Shown piece after piece: positions 27,503 to 40,515 of a DNA stretch of 64,000 nucleotides. A program made the translations under genes and the position numbers. This DNA is from Cardiocondyla obscurior (Eukaryota; Arthropoda; Insecta; Hymenoptera; Formicidae), in NCBI RefSeq assembly GCF_019399895.1, contig NC_091870.1:3306001-3370000 (forward strand). The letters are read 5' to 3'. Under the pieces are notes generated by a model. The model did no database searches. It was not told the origin of the DNA and saw only the letters and a list, made by a program, of their open reading frames with translations. The stretch's first letter is position 1. Each line of letters begins with the position of its first letter.

Positions 27503-27568
27503 GTGCTCGTCCACAGAATACGTGAGCTCCCCGTCGTCGTAGAGAACGAACCACCTCCTCTGCCATCT
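27503..27568 (-). CDS. osp: Internal coding exon of outspread (MPRIP-like), first PH domain
   Basis: This 66-nt minus-strand exon is read in phase 0 and gives RWQRRWFVLYDDGELTYSVD followed by EH. That is the beta1-beta2 part of the first pleckstrin-homology domain of outspread/MPRIP; human MPRIP has a closely similar KWQRRFFILYEHG segment. Its splice sites are clear. A CTGAC branchpoint lies near 27594-27598, a T-rich tract and CAG end at 27569, and the donor CAC|GTGAGT starts at 27502. Both introns are phase 0. In vertebrates the family binds F-actin, RhoA and myosin phosphatase and acts on the cortical actin cytoskeleton. In Drosophila outspread affects wing posture and its long intron hosts Adh. 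The next PH1 pieces (a PDTVPQ-like motif and an RWWADV-like motif) were not found at lower coordinates, nor was the N-terminal CRKF/NKSKC region at higher ones. Both neighbouring introns therefore seem very long. The family assignment is from recalled similarity and no search was run. Confidence 0.87.
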
Positions 27569-28470
27569 CTGTAAACAAGAAAAAGATAGTATTGTCAGAA
27601 ATAATCACTGTTACTCATTAACGTGGCTAAATCACGCGTCGCGGTCAAACGCGCGCAATTAAATTTAATTATTACTTAATTAGTATTATTTAAATAATTA
27701 TCATAATTGCCGCGGTCGCTGTACAGAAAGCGAGATTGCGACAGGGAGAGGAAAAACGTCGATAAAACTTTCCACGGTGCCGCGCGCATTGCAATTTACG
27801 CAGAAAGGCGCATCCTACGCCGGGAGAAAACAATTTCGCACGGCTCAAGGCCTTTGATTCACCTTAAAGAATTCTCTAAGGCCTCCCGCTACGTCAGCTG
27901 GACAATTAGCACGCGGCAGTCCGTTAATTAGAAACAAAGTCGGCGAGGAGGGAAAAAAAGAAAGAGAAGCGCCGCGGCCAACGAGCGCAGCAGCTCGACA
28001 GCGGTCGGTTCGTCACGATTTCTCTTTCGCTGCCACGAGCCGCGGAATAAAAAAAGAAAAAAAAAAAAAAGTTTTTATCGCGCCGCGGCCCGCTTCGCGG
28101 GAGCGATATTTCGGCCGGTCTTTTCGCGTCCGAATTTACGTCGCGACCTACGAGGAACTTCTTATCCGCGGAAATCCCCACGTCGTCGAATTTCTCCTAG
28201 AAAAAAAATCCCCTCGTTTCGCGCGGAGCGAATAAAACGCACACGCCGTACCTCTCGAGGTATTGTTTTCATGCAAATCCCATCGCGGTTAATAAAAGGC
28301 GTCGCTTTCACCGCGCATTATACCACGGAAATACTCCCCCTGGATTCGCCGTACGTACGTGGCAACAGGCAGCGAATTTGATGGGCGCACTTCGAAAGAA
28401 TCGCGACGTTTATAGAGCGAGAACTTTACACGCTATACGATTGTATGCAAATGCACGCTACGTGTAAAGT

Positions 28471-28591
28471 TTACGTTCGGGCCGCATGCACAGTTATGCG
28501 ATACCGACCATATCGATTAACCTCCTTGTCTACAATAGTGATGGGCACGATGTCCCGCAGGCATTGACACAGAAAATGTTTTTCGCGGTAA
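28471..28591 (-). other. Possible terminal or alternative exon, minus strand
   Basis: On the outspread strand a long T-rich tract and CTGTATAG (ending at 28592) precede a frame open for 39 codons to TAA at 28473-28471, beginning YREKHFLCQCLRDIVPITIV. It needs phase-2 entry. A GAG|GTTAAT at 28521 is a poor donor, so it would fit best as a terminal exon. It sits about 0.9 kb before the PH1 exon in transcription order. I recognise no domain, and a poly-A run at 28608-28619 may be mimicking a pyrimidine tract. Confidence 0.17.
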
Positions 28592-30286
28592 CTATACAGT
28601 AAGCAGAAAAAAAAAAAAGAAAAAGAACACTACGCGACGTATATAATATGCGCTTATGAGAATTGTGCAAAATTAATTGCACGAGATTAATACATAATTA
28701 ATAAATATGTTTCTTGAATTTTTTTTCTCCTTACAAAAATAAACTTTGACGTAGTTTATAGTGTTCTAAATTTTTAACGCCGACGCTCTTCCTAAAAGAA
28801 GAGCAACGATAAAATATAATATTCTTTCTTCGTAAAACCATTAAGATCAAATCGTTCCGTAAAAAATTTCCATTTTGAAACCGTTTCTTCCGCTGTTGAT
28901 TTTATTTTCACCATAACGCGTAGCCCTATTGAATTGCCAAATAGCGTCATTCATGCGCGAGCGATAAAGATTTCGGAGAAGAAATCTCGAGAGATGTAAC
29001 CGCGGATAACGGAAAACATTGCTGTCATTGATTCGTTAAGAGAGGCAATAAAGAATGTATCAAAAACCTGGCGGTTTAAGTGCGTGGAGGGTCGGTCTAC
29101 CCTCTTTAATCGTAAGCGAGTTGCGACCGATAAAGACGAAAAGTCGTGCAGTCGTAAAACCTTCGAGTCGAGCTTAATACGAGCAAAGTCCATCGGGATA
29201 TCGGGACCGATTTCGGACCGCGGACAGCCGAATTCCAAGTCCCGAACGAAAATTGCGACGCTCTCCGCTCGTTCGCGGACGTACGAAACGTCGTTGTCGC
29301 GATGCGGAATAGACGCTCATATGCGTATAGGTACCGTTGCAAAATAGCTGGACGGGGACGGCCGTGGAAGAGCACAGATATCAGCCTACACGAGGCGGCG
29401 GTATCTTCATCTGGTAATTATTCACCAGGGGGTTCCGTGGACCGGCCGTACGTAGACTCCGGCACGTGCGTGGGAAGATCTCTCACGGCGGAAGAGGAGG
29501 AAGAAGGAGCGAAGCACGAACACACAATAAGCGAGAGGATTGAGACAGTACGATCGAGAGAAAGCACGGAACTCTCCCAGCCGGTACTCATAATCTTCCT
29601 CCCGCACGCGTGTGCCTTAAGAACCGACGGGCCTTTTTTTTTTGTAAACGTATCAATAGACTCGGGTCTAGCCTCCGGACTTGGATATTTGATTACGATA
29701 TCGTTCACGTCGGAACCTCCCGACGCTCCTTTCACTTCACGAGATTTTAACGTGAGAATAAATTAGAAATTTTCCGTAATAAAGTAATTTTAAATTAATT
29801 TTTTTAAATTAAGAATTTAACAATTTACCGCTTTTTTTCTCCCCAAAAAATATTGGTGAAAATAAAGTCAATTTTTTTAAGAGATGTGCTCTATATTTTT
29901 AAACAATTTTTGACGCTAACTTGACTGCCTTTAACATATCAGTCCGCCAGTCACGAAGATCACGTATTTATACTCTTCGCTAAGCGGACTTCGGATATTC
30001 GCCGCGCACAAATCTGCGTAAGAATCTACGATTTTCCACGTTGTACTTTACGATGCCACTGGACCTCGATATTTATCCGCAGGATCACGATTTCGAACGA
30101 CGGTGTAGACCTCCGCGCTTATACCAATAATCGAGCTCTAAATCTTGATTTTATCGCGAGCCATTACACGCTGCATTTTCAACTTCGCGTTAATCCCTCG
30201 GCTCACGCAATTAATTATGTGGAATTATTATTGTTCGTATTAAAATTATCATGTTCTATCGACTGCAATCTTCCTTCACCGGAAAG

Positions 30287-30291
<5 letters not shown>

Positions 30292-30334
<43 letters not shown>
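30292..30334. repeat. A43 homopolymer
   Basis: An uninterrupted run of 43 A followed by an A-rich tail with G and T interruptions. This is the longest homopolymer in the window. It could be a retroposon tail, although no recognisable element body precedes it. Confidence 0.9.
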
Positions 30335-30336
<2 letters not shown>

Positions 30337-31798
30337 AAAATAGAATAAAATAAAAATTGAAAATGGAACGTGGTGCGCGTATGACGTTACGCGTTTCTCA
30401 GGTATCCCAAGGCTTTTTAACGTTTTTGCACGCGCACATAAATCCAGAGAAACGTTGGGAGATGTTCGTGACGATCTCCGTGTATAATTCGGTACGGGAT
30501 GTCTCGATTTCCCTCTTACGACTTCCTGGTCACCCACCGATCGGGCTCGGTATCTTCGTCGTCGGCTCCGCTATTCGTGTTTCGACTCACGACCCTGTCG
30601 GCGTGGCCGTTGGCGTGCTAGCGTGCTACCTAACATGCGGATGCCGTCGTTGCCGAGGTTGCCGAAGGGACCGACCATTGATCCCCGACCACAACGGTAA
30701 CGTGACCCGACGCTATTCTCCTGGCGATCCCCTATCGACGGAATCCGCGATTCGGCCGATCCTATTTCCTCGACTCCGCCCGCTCTGAATACCGGCGGCC
30801 AGAAAAGAAATATGTATAGCGAATCGATCCTTTCTAAGGATTCGTAGTGCGCCTTGTGTGTGATACCGTGACCGCCGGTGTCCTCGACATTCTTTGTGTC
30901 TTTCTACTTGCGTGAATAGCAGTATAGAATAACGGCTGGAAAAGCACGCATAAATCGCATCGTGTCCTCTTAACTTTAATTGAGTTGGAAGAACTGTAAA
31001 ATGTCTATCGCAAACGTATAACGCAAATATATTTTGCGAAAGGTTAATAAAATATTGATATATGAATTAAATATCAACGATTAGTTTACTAATTTTTTTT
31101 TTTTTTTTTTTTTTTTTTCTTTGCAAAGTATACTCGGTTTTGGGAATAATTTATCTCTGAATATTCCGGTTTTAAATTTACTTCGTTAGGATTTCTTTGA
31201 AGAAATTTAGTTGTCAATTTAATAATCTGCGATCGGATACATCGCTACTCTTCAATGACATCGATGCGTTTCTCGATACGCAAAGTTGTGATGTAGCCAC
31301 GGTATCGCACAGCATTATCCGGGAATGCCGTTTAATCTTCAGCCACTCGAAACAAGCTAATAACAATAAAGAATCATGCTCGCAGCAGCGTGACTAATAT
31401 TTTCACGCGAACGAATTTGTTTTGCCGACTGAAAATAAAAAGTTCACGTTCCACGTGTTTGGGATACAGAGCGGTTCCAAAAGTGGCCGTAAAAAAACAG
31501 GTGGAAATTATTTCAACATCGCCAAGTAGACTTCCAATTTATTATTAATTAATAATTCACTGATAATTATTCGAATATCAATATTACTCAAACGAATAAA
31601 TTCTTAATTCTATTATTTTTTTTTTAAACAGAATCTTCGCGATCTTTCTATTTTTTCTTTACACCTTCCGACAGGTTTCAGTTTAAACTGTCGTTCTCGC
31701 CAGTGAAAAGCATTAATTTCAATATAATTGTTATTCATTTACGATAATATTATCAGCTAACCAGGCCGGCAATTAGCAAAGCTCGTTATTGCATTTAC

Positions 31799-31875
31799 CT
31801 CTGTGCTCGTGATCCATGTCCCGGAGTCCCATCACAACTTTCAGCCGTAATTTAGATAGAATGCCGACCACGTCG
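31799..31875 (-). other. Possible 77-nt exon, minus strand
   Basis: Minus-strand acceptor GTTTAATTGACAG (ending at 31876) and donor ACAGAG|GTAAAT bound 77 nt. One frame is open, reading DVVGILSKLRLKVVMGLRDM onward, with phase 2 entry and phase 1 exit. The pyrimidine tract is weak. The phases do not match direct joining to the phase-0 PH1 exon. I do not recognise the peptide. It could be an alternative exon or chance. Confidence 0.17.
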
Positions 31876-32796
31876 CTGTCAATTAAACGAGTCAACAATG
31901 TCCGGCGGCGTGATATGACGAACACGTGGCTCATTTAATTATCGAATGTTAGACAGGTGTATCGGGGGAAAGTATATAATGGTCGGTAGTCGGCGGAGTG
32001 AAAGTCGCGGAGATGCCGATCGTCAACGACGCGACGAAGAACGATCGTTTGTTCGAGCGGTTTGTCCGGCTAATTGGCGTGGCCCAAATACGCGCGAGGC
32101 CGTAATGACGGCTCGAGAGCGTGGTATAAAATTTTACCTAATTTACGGGAACACTGTTGCGCGATATTGCGTGCGGATATGGGTCGGCGCTTAATTCCAC
32201 ATTAATTTTGTAATTCGTCGCGAGTGACATCGAGCGTTAATTTTTCTTCGATGTAAGAGAAAGGTTTTGGCGGAGAGTCAACCGGAGAAATCAGTTCTGG
32301 TATATACATCGGCGCGGCGATAAGCCGATAGAGAGAAAGAGAGAGAGAGAGAGAAAATCGATCGATCGTTTCGGTCGACGTCACTCGCTCTACGCGGTCT
32401 GCTGCTGTTCGTTATCAGCTAGCGAGCAAAGAAGAGAAAATCGTTTGACCCTGATGAAAGTGACCACCGCAATCGCATCGATAACTTCAGATAAAGGATC
32501 TAGCGTTTCTCCGTTTAACTTTTAATTTTAATCTACTAGCGGGAGAAGATCGCTGTCAATTGATGCGAGCGTACACCGCCGCGGTTAAATAGCTGTACGA
32601 TGTAAGCGTTAAGACTCGGAGAAGAGAGATTGGTAATGTTTCTCGGCGAATCAAAAAAAAAACAAAAAAAATACAAGAGATAATTCTTCGTCGTGAATAT
32701 ATCGATAATGCCGGTTGATCAACGTTTAACGAGCGCAAGAACATTTCCGCGAGGTGTGAGATGTAGTGCCGACTGCGTTTTCAGGCTGCGTTGCAA

Positions 32797-32841
32797 AAGA
32801 GAGAGAAAGAAAGAGAAAGAGAGAGAGAAAAAGAGAGAGAT
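32797..32841. repeat. GA/GAAA purine microsatellite
   Basis: A purine-only tract of GA and GAAA units. A related GA tract lies at 32330-32355. GAGA repeats can bind GAGA-factor-type proteins in insects, but simple repeat growth explains them equally well. Confidence 0.8.
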
Positions 32842-35800
32842 AGGAATCTGCTTATGTCAAGCGAAACGACGAAGATGCACGTCGCGGGTCACCGCTTTTC
32901 GCGCGAGCTCGGCTACTCGGCGAAGTCACCCAAGGCGAAAGAACGATGATGAACGTTTCGCTCGACACGAAACCCGGCCGATTTTTGCTTTCATGCTCTG
33001 CCGACCATGCGCCGCGGTAATTCGTCAGCTCGCGACTATACGGCCGACCACGCCCGCAGAAAGAATCAACCATCGATGCTACTACCGTTCGTTTCCTCGC
33101 ATTCCTGGATTAAATCGCGATACGATCGCAAACGCTCGGCGCTCGTTCTTAGAGAATCTAGAGACAATAAAATATGAAACTAAGTCATAATTCACGTATA
33201 ATCTAAGCACGCGATAAAAAAATATTTGTAAAAACTACCAAACGCCGCACTACGTGCACGTATAAATAAAATACTCAAGGATTAATTCTCGTAGGCGTGA
33301 TAATAGTTAATACACGAAACTTTAACCGTGACCAAATCTTGCTCGAGGCTAAGGCGTACGCTTTGAGACGAATAAAATTGCGTAGAAAAAAATTATTAAA
33401 AAAAAAATAAATTGCGCCAGCGACGTTACGTACGGTCGCGAAACGTATCGAGCTTGAAACGCAGGATATCGCGACCGTGAGAAAATCAAGTGCCCTATAT
33501 TTCTATAACTCGGAAAAAAAAATATCCCCGAGCTATCCTTCGCTCCTTCTTCTCTCTTTCTCTCCCTTTTTCGCTCTCCTGCTTTTCTCCGCGCGATCGC
33601 AAATCGGAATTTCGCCAAGGCGACTTTCCACCCACATGGCACTAACCTTCCAATCGCTTCATAATTTATCTGCGCCCGATACGTCAGATTTACGAGCCCG
33701 GAACGAAGGCAATCGAACGAAAGGAGAGAAAAAGAAAAAAAAAAAGGAGATATTTCGCATCGTAATTTGCACCCTGCCATAAACTTCGTGACACTGTACC
33801 GTTATAAATAACGCGGTCCACAATGTTAAATGCCGCGCGCCTCACGCACGCACGAGAGACACGCGGGTTGAAACGAGAGGAAAAAACAGAGCTGTGCTCT
33901 CGTACGAATTAATCTCCGCTTCGGAGCAGCGCCGTGATAAATGAAGAAACAAAATAAATTCATATCCCGAGCAAATATTGAGGCGTAAATAGCCTGTGCC
34001 GCGATCACTAAAACGATCGGCCGCGGCGAGGCGATTTTTCAAACACCGACGGTCTGGATGGCAAGAGAGCTATTTAACTCGACATGTTTTGCCCGGTGTC
34101 GATTATTCGATATTATAAATTTTCAGCCGCCTCTACGAGCGAGCCACTTTTCGCGAGGAACTAGTCACGAAAATCGGGCCGCGAGTTTTGTTTGCGAAAG
34201 GGTTGGATAATCGCGATCGTGGGAACGAACGTTACGTTCGGTACGAGGTTTCGCACTCTATCCGGCCTGTGTAGAATCTAAATAAACCGGCGAGAGAGGC
34301 GTTAGCGTCCGAGAGAAAGAGAGAGCCAGGGCGGATCGCTTAATCGCTTATTTATCGCGCGGCCGTATTTTCCCCAAGCTGAAAAATATCTAAGCGGCAA
34401 ATGCTAATCTCGACGAAGAGGGCTCGGGCCCCGCCAAAGTAGCCCCGTTGGCGAACAAATCATCGAGGCTGCCGCGATCCCAGGTGCAGCTGCGAGCAAA
34501 TCTAGATACCTATCAACACCGAGGGGCAAGATTTTTCGGAATTCAAAAGAAATTAAAAAAAAAAAAAAAAATAGGTAGTAAAATTGTATTTTATTTATTT
34601 CGAGCAGCTGGCGTTAAATTTCGAATGAACATTCGAGCTTTCAGTCGAAATGGATTTGATCGAAATTCTATTCGTTATACGGTTATCTTCGTAACACGTT
34701 GTACTCCGGCGTGAACAGAGTTTAAAGAACCCCAGACTAAACTTTACTTCCCTACTTCCGTCCTTTTTCTGGAAGAGTATCTTTCTCTCTCGCTGTCCTC
34801 TTTTTCTTCTTTCCTTTTTCTTTCGCGTTCTCGTCGCGAGAGGAACGATGACGAAGATGGCGGCGACGAGAGATGAAGCGGGACGCGAGGAGGAGTCCAG
34901 CTGGCCGGCGACTAGTGACAAGGCCAAAGCACACGGAGGAAAACGAGGGCCGTACGTGGCACAGACACATTTATCCCCGGCCTCTATCATGACCCTGACT
35001 TAGCGTCGACAGCTTCCTGGTGCTGACTTGCGCAACGTTGCGCCTATAGCCCGCGATCGGGCCGCTTCCTGCGAATCGCGGCCATGGGCGAAAGAGACCG
35101 CGAGAAGTGGCCGCGATTATTCGCGACGCGCAATTCTAATCGCAGGCAGAAAGAAAGTATTCCCGTCCCATTCCCAAGGAATTTCCACGTACGTTCGAAC
35201 GATTATTTCAGAACTGTATATACGTTTACTAATTGTACGTATAAGTGTGCCGGTAATAATTTGCGTTATTTTTACGTGCGGATTAAATTAAAAAAAAAAA
35301 AATAATAATAATTTGCCAGCTTTGTGCAATTCAAGAATCCGTTAGGGATTATATAAACTCGTATTCTCATTTCTTAACGCTTAATGGACTCTGGTAAAAA
35401 AAAAAGAGAGAGGAAAAAAAATTAAAAAAAGTTAAAATAAATAAAAAGCGCAAAGGCTGCTAGGCGTTTTCTCCAGTGCGACATTCGACGACGCGATATG
35501 AAGTTTCTATTCCTACGGAATCGCGAGACGTCGAATATTGTTGTCCCCACGTTATTTCATCCGTACGAAGCGTGACATTACTCGTAGATCTCCGCTAGGC
35601 ACGGATTAGAAATCGTAATAATGTATCGCCGACGCGATTTAGTTGTCACGGTTGCGCCCCGGTTTTCACGGTGTTTTATCCGCCGTTTACGCGCGGTACA
35701 TATCCGCGACATTGCCGCAATTAATAGAGATGTCTGAGAGAGCCGGGAAAACTCTGAAATTTATATCGCCGTTAAGAATAACCGCAGCGACCGTCCCGGA

Positions 35801-38800
35801 GCTATCGTAATTAGATTAATATCTGCGAATTTATGACTGGATTATTTCGCGCGCTGCGAATCCAGATCGCGGACTCGATGTCGAGGCTTCTCTGCCACTT
35901 TTCGAAGAAAAAAAAAAAAAAAATTTTTTCTCTCTTTGACCGCGTCAGGGAGAAAAATCGGAGCCGCGCGCACCGTAGAGCACCGAGCGGAGGCGTGTTA
36001 ATAAATTTTTCAGCGGCGAGAAGTGCGAGGGTACCGTTAATTGAATAAAATTCCCTCGGCTTCCTGATGTCGGGGGCCGCTAAAACCGTTTATGCAGATT
36101 GCATAGTCCGCCGCGATTGCTCCGTCGCGATTCTCGGCGGCCAAGCCACGTTTTGGAAGAACCGTAAACGTAATGCCGCGACGGTCCAACCGTCTCATGA
36201 GAGACACGTTCCGTGAGAGGAAATCGAATCGGGTTAGAGTCTTAATAAAATCTCGTCAATTGCCGTGGTCGTATGAGAAATAACGAGAGCGAGTCTCTCG
36301 CGACGAGAACGAGGCACCGTTGACGTCAATGAAAGCTACAGGCGCGCGGAAAAATAAAATAGGAAGGACGGAAAAGTCGCGTGCCGGTGAAAAATTTCTC
36401 CGCTAGAACTGGGTCCGGTATCATTTTCGATAAAAGGAGATCTATCACGACCCATATCTAAATCAACCGATCATCGTGCACGCGATATACACCGCGTCCG
36501 CGGTTGGACGTATTTATTGCGCCGATAAATTATTATGCGGGGGAAATCATCGCGTAATTAAGCGAGAAGGAACGTGCGGAAGATCCGCGTTGCTTAATGG
36601 TGCACGATTATTTCTTTCTTTTTTTTTTTCTTCTTTCTCTCATCGGTTTCTTGACTTTATCCCGCCGGCCAATCTGCGATCGCGAGTCCCGATGCTGTTA
36701 TCCGACGTTCACAACGGAAAGAGAAAGAAAGCCCCGGATAGCGGTCAAGTGTACCGTTCCACGCAGATCGACGACAACGTACGACTCGATTATTACTCGT
36801 CGTTGTAACGAGCTTGTAGCGAGATACCACTCGCTTACCGAGTTTCTTACGACTGATACTTTGCGTGGAAAATCGACCAGTAGAGCGCTGTATTTTCCTC
36901 TACAATATCCGTTCAAAAACAAAAATAGTTTAATATAAATTAAAAAAAAAAAGAAACGTGTACTTAATACTTAAAATATTAAACTCGTTATCATATTTTT
37001 TTTAAATGTGTTAAAAGTACACCTTAAAAATTTATTAAAGTCTACAGTAAAGTCGCGCATGTTAGGGTAAAATTAAATCAGGAAAAGTTGACGTATTATT
37101 AAAAACTGGAATAAAAAAAAAAGAGAGCGATGGAAGATTCCTTCGAGTCTAGAATCGTCGCAAGAGAGTTTCTCTTCCTCTGTTTAAAGAAAAATAGCAA
37201 TAAGAAAAAGAGGAAGGAAAGAGAGAGAGTGCATTAGCTTCGTTTAGTCGCGACGTTCTTAAAAACGAGCGCGCAGAACTAGCGGCTACGATCCGCAGCG
37301 GTGAAAAGTAGCCTTATCTGCGTCCGACGCATGCCAAAGAGACGAGGGATCCTTATCGGGGCAGGATGTTCTGCAGAAAGACGCTGCAGAGTAAGTAGCA
37401 AAGTGTGTAAGCCTTGTTGAACTATCGTACGACGCGCGTATCGCCGACAACGGTAGGTCGATAGGCCCGATACCGGTTATCTTTGTCTACTCAGGAAAAA
37501 AAAAAGGAAAAAGTTCCGTGAAATCGCCGATAAATCGGTAATGTCACCGGTTTCGCACGCGGAAACCATCAAAAGAGAAAAGCGCGAGTCATCGCGAAAG
37601 TCGTCGTGAAAAACATTTCTTTAATTAGCTCTTAAAAAGAGTAACGCCGAGATAGTACGTGCTATTTAATTTCTAATTAAAATAAAATGCAATACATTGC
37701 ATGTATGACAAAATGCAGGTTTTAGATATTTAAATGTTATTCAATATTTCCGTAGGTAATGAATGTTAACCCCGTTAATTAATATGAGCTCTAAAGATAA
37801 TAAGTTTACGCCTGAAGTAAATCTGATAATAACCTCGCACATGTGTATACTACGCGAGGTGGAAAATCAATTCCGGTGTCGGCGAAGAAATGTGTCATTA
37901 ACACGAGAGTAATTATTATATTCCACGGTATCACGTCAGCGAATATTTGCTCGTACACGAGAATACGCGCCCTGACACGCGCCCCGTTGATAGGAAAATG
38001 ATATACGAGTGTCCGATTTCGTGCGACTTACGGTTTTAATCTTCCGGGTCTATCAGCTGCTCTACGGCCGGCGACGGAGACGCGAGGGAAAGAACTCGTT
38101 ACGTCAAATCTCGCGGCGTGTCCGCACGTGCTGAGGGGACTCTCTTCAAGATCCTGGATACGTACGAATATCACGACGAAGACGGCGGCGAGGAGCCCGC
38201 GGTTACGTAATAAATTGCCGCACGATCCGCGATACGAGTCTCATAACGAGATGACCTTTTGCCACGAAAATTCGAGTCGACGTTCGCTCACCAAACACGT
38301 TACGCGAGGCACGCGAATATCACGCGGCGATAGGCGGTTGATAATTATTATCTTTAACGTTCGACGCGATTTCCAACGCGAGAAAAAGTATTGAATGTCC
38401 AAATAATCGAATTTACGTACCGTAACGTATACTTCGATGAATAAAGAAAAAGAAAAAAAAAAAAAAAAAAAATATCGCGCCACAAACTGAAGAACGCATG
38501 GTAAGAAATCTCAATATTGAAACTTCGACGTTTCGTTTGGACTCCGAAACTCACGCGTAAATACGACATACGTCGATAATTTGTATCTTCCCACAGCGAA
38601 CTGTTTGGTAACGAGAAGGATACTCGAACCTGCTAATGCGAGACATTCGCGCCGTATTCATGTCATAACGGGATACGCCATGCGCTTTCATTAAGTAAAT
38701 AAATTAAAATCTTTCTCTCTTCGTCGTGCTAAGCGGCGGAGTTTGCAAAACGCTCGTTTAAACGGAGAATAAATTCTTTATCTTTTCTAATTTCTGGTTG

Positions 38801-40481
38801 TAATACATCCTGCCGAGGTGTGTAAAACTTCATCACCGTTGTCGCTGGGTATCTTCCACGAGTGAACCACGTAAAAAGCGCAATATTTACTCCTTAAACG
38901 CGCGGTATTTTTCTTTCGTTTATTTTTTTACATAAAAAACGAAAAGAAAAAAAAAGAAAAAAAACTGCTCTACGCTTCGGGGCAGAGTCACAATATCCCT
39001 GGGATGTATACATTACTCCGGCGCAACGAGGCTCGACCTTTTACGAGAAGTTTTATTATCGCTGCTCAGGTTTCTTAACTCTGTATCGCCCAATTCTTGC
39101 TCTAGACACTAGGGAGCACGGTATTAATAAAATATTTCCCTCAACAGTTGAATTGAGATACAGATCGCACTGCGTGTAATCGGAGTCAGCTTGTCAGATT
39201 TACAGCAAAGTTTACGACTCTTTTTTTCTTCAGAGATGGAAAGAAAAAGAAAAAAAAAATAATAATAAAAAGTTTGCATTGTCGTAATTGTCGAAAAATG
39301 TATAAGCTAGCGTCTTGGCTCACGTCTTAATCTCGCAAATAATCACGTAGTCGTCGAGGCAATTCTTAATAAATCAAAACTACAAAAGGAAGTAATAGCA
39401 CACGTCGGACAAATGCGGAGTCTGTCAGCTTCCGAGCGAGCAGTTAAAGGTTAAACACGGGCATACATCACATTTCGCGCGAGACATATGGACGGACGGC
39501 CGCGGTATGTTACTCGGAAGCTATTCTGGTTTATGAAGGGTTAAAGTTAATATCGCGCGGGAAACATCCCATATCTTCTAGCGAACCCTGGCCGCGGCTT
39601 TCGCGCGGCGGCTCCTCCCTGCGAGTGTATTTCCGTGGAATTCGCGCGCGAATTCCTCAGTATAGCGCGACGGCTACCGCCGATGAGAAAAAGAGAAGCC
39701 CCCCTGACATTCCTTAGGCGCGCTAAATAAGGCGGCCGGAACGATCTAAGGCGTCCCGCGTTGCGTAGAAAAGCGCAAACTAGAAGGACGATCGGCAGCC
39801 CGATCTGAAATTCAGCGCGGTGTTTTCGGCAGGAAAAATCGGCCACGTCGCAATTTCGCACGCTGAGAGTATGACTTATGCGCGCGAACGTTCGCACGTT
39901 CCATTAATTTGCCATTGAACATTGCACAGATTCGATCTAACACGGCTTTTTTGTGATAAGATTTTTTTTTTTCTTTTTTAAGAAAAATAATAACGCTTAA
40001 TGCCACGTACGTGTTACTTCGTAGTTTTATAAATACCAAAGAGTCTGACCACAAATCGCAGGAAGAACGACTGTTTTTACTACACTTTTTAATGACTTGT
40101 ATAATGAAAAGCGTACACGAAAAATCTCCGCGCGCGACTGCGTGACACAGAAATCCGTAATTAAGGCCGATACGATAAAATTCGACGTCACGGCGAATCG
40201 CGAGAGCTAAAAGGGGAACATGACAAATGCGACTCGGGAAGAAGAAGTGAGAAAAAGACGAGAAACGAGCTTTCTCATCTCTCTGTTAGTGAAAGACAGA
40301 TTATGAACTGCACGAGTTAGAACTGCATGAAATATACACGATATGCGAATGAAGACTGAGAAAGAAAAAAAGTACGTTCCATAAAAAAAAAAATAATAAA
40401 TAACAAAAAAGACTTTTAAAAAAATTAAAATAAGTAAATGGATTAGTGTGTGAAGAAAAATGCGCGTAATTATTAATAATT

Positions 40482-40515
40482 CAATTAGATAATTACTGTA
40501 ATCCAATTAGATAAT
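40482..40515. repeat. Tandem homeodomain-like motif, two copies
   Basis: CAATTAGATAAT occurs at 40482-40493 and again at 40504-40515, same orientation, 22 bp apart. CAATTA is a homeodomain-type core. A direct duplication or paired binding sites are both possible. Confidence 0.45.
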
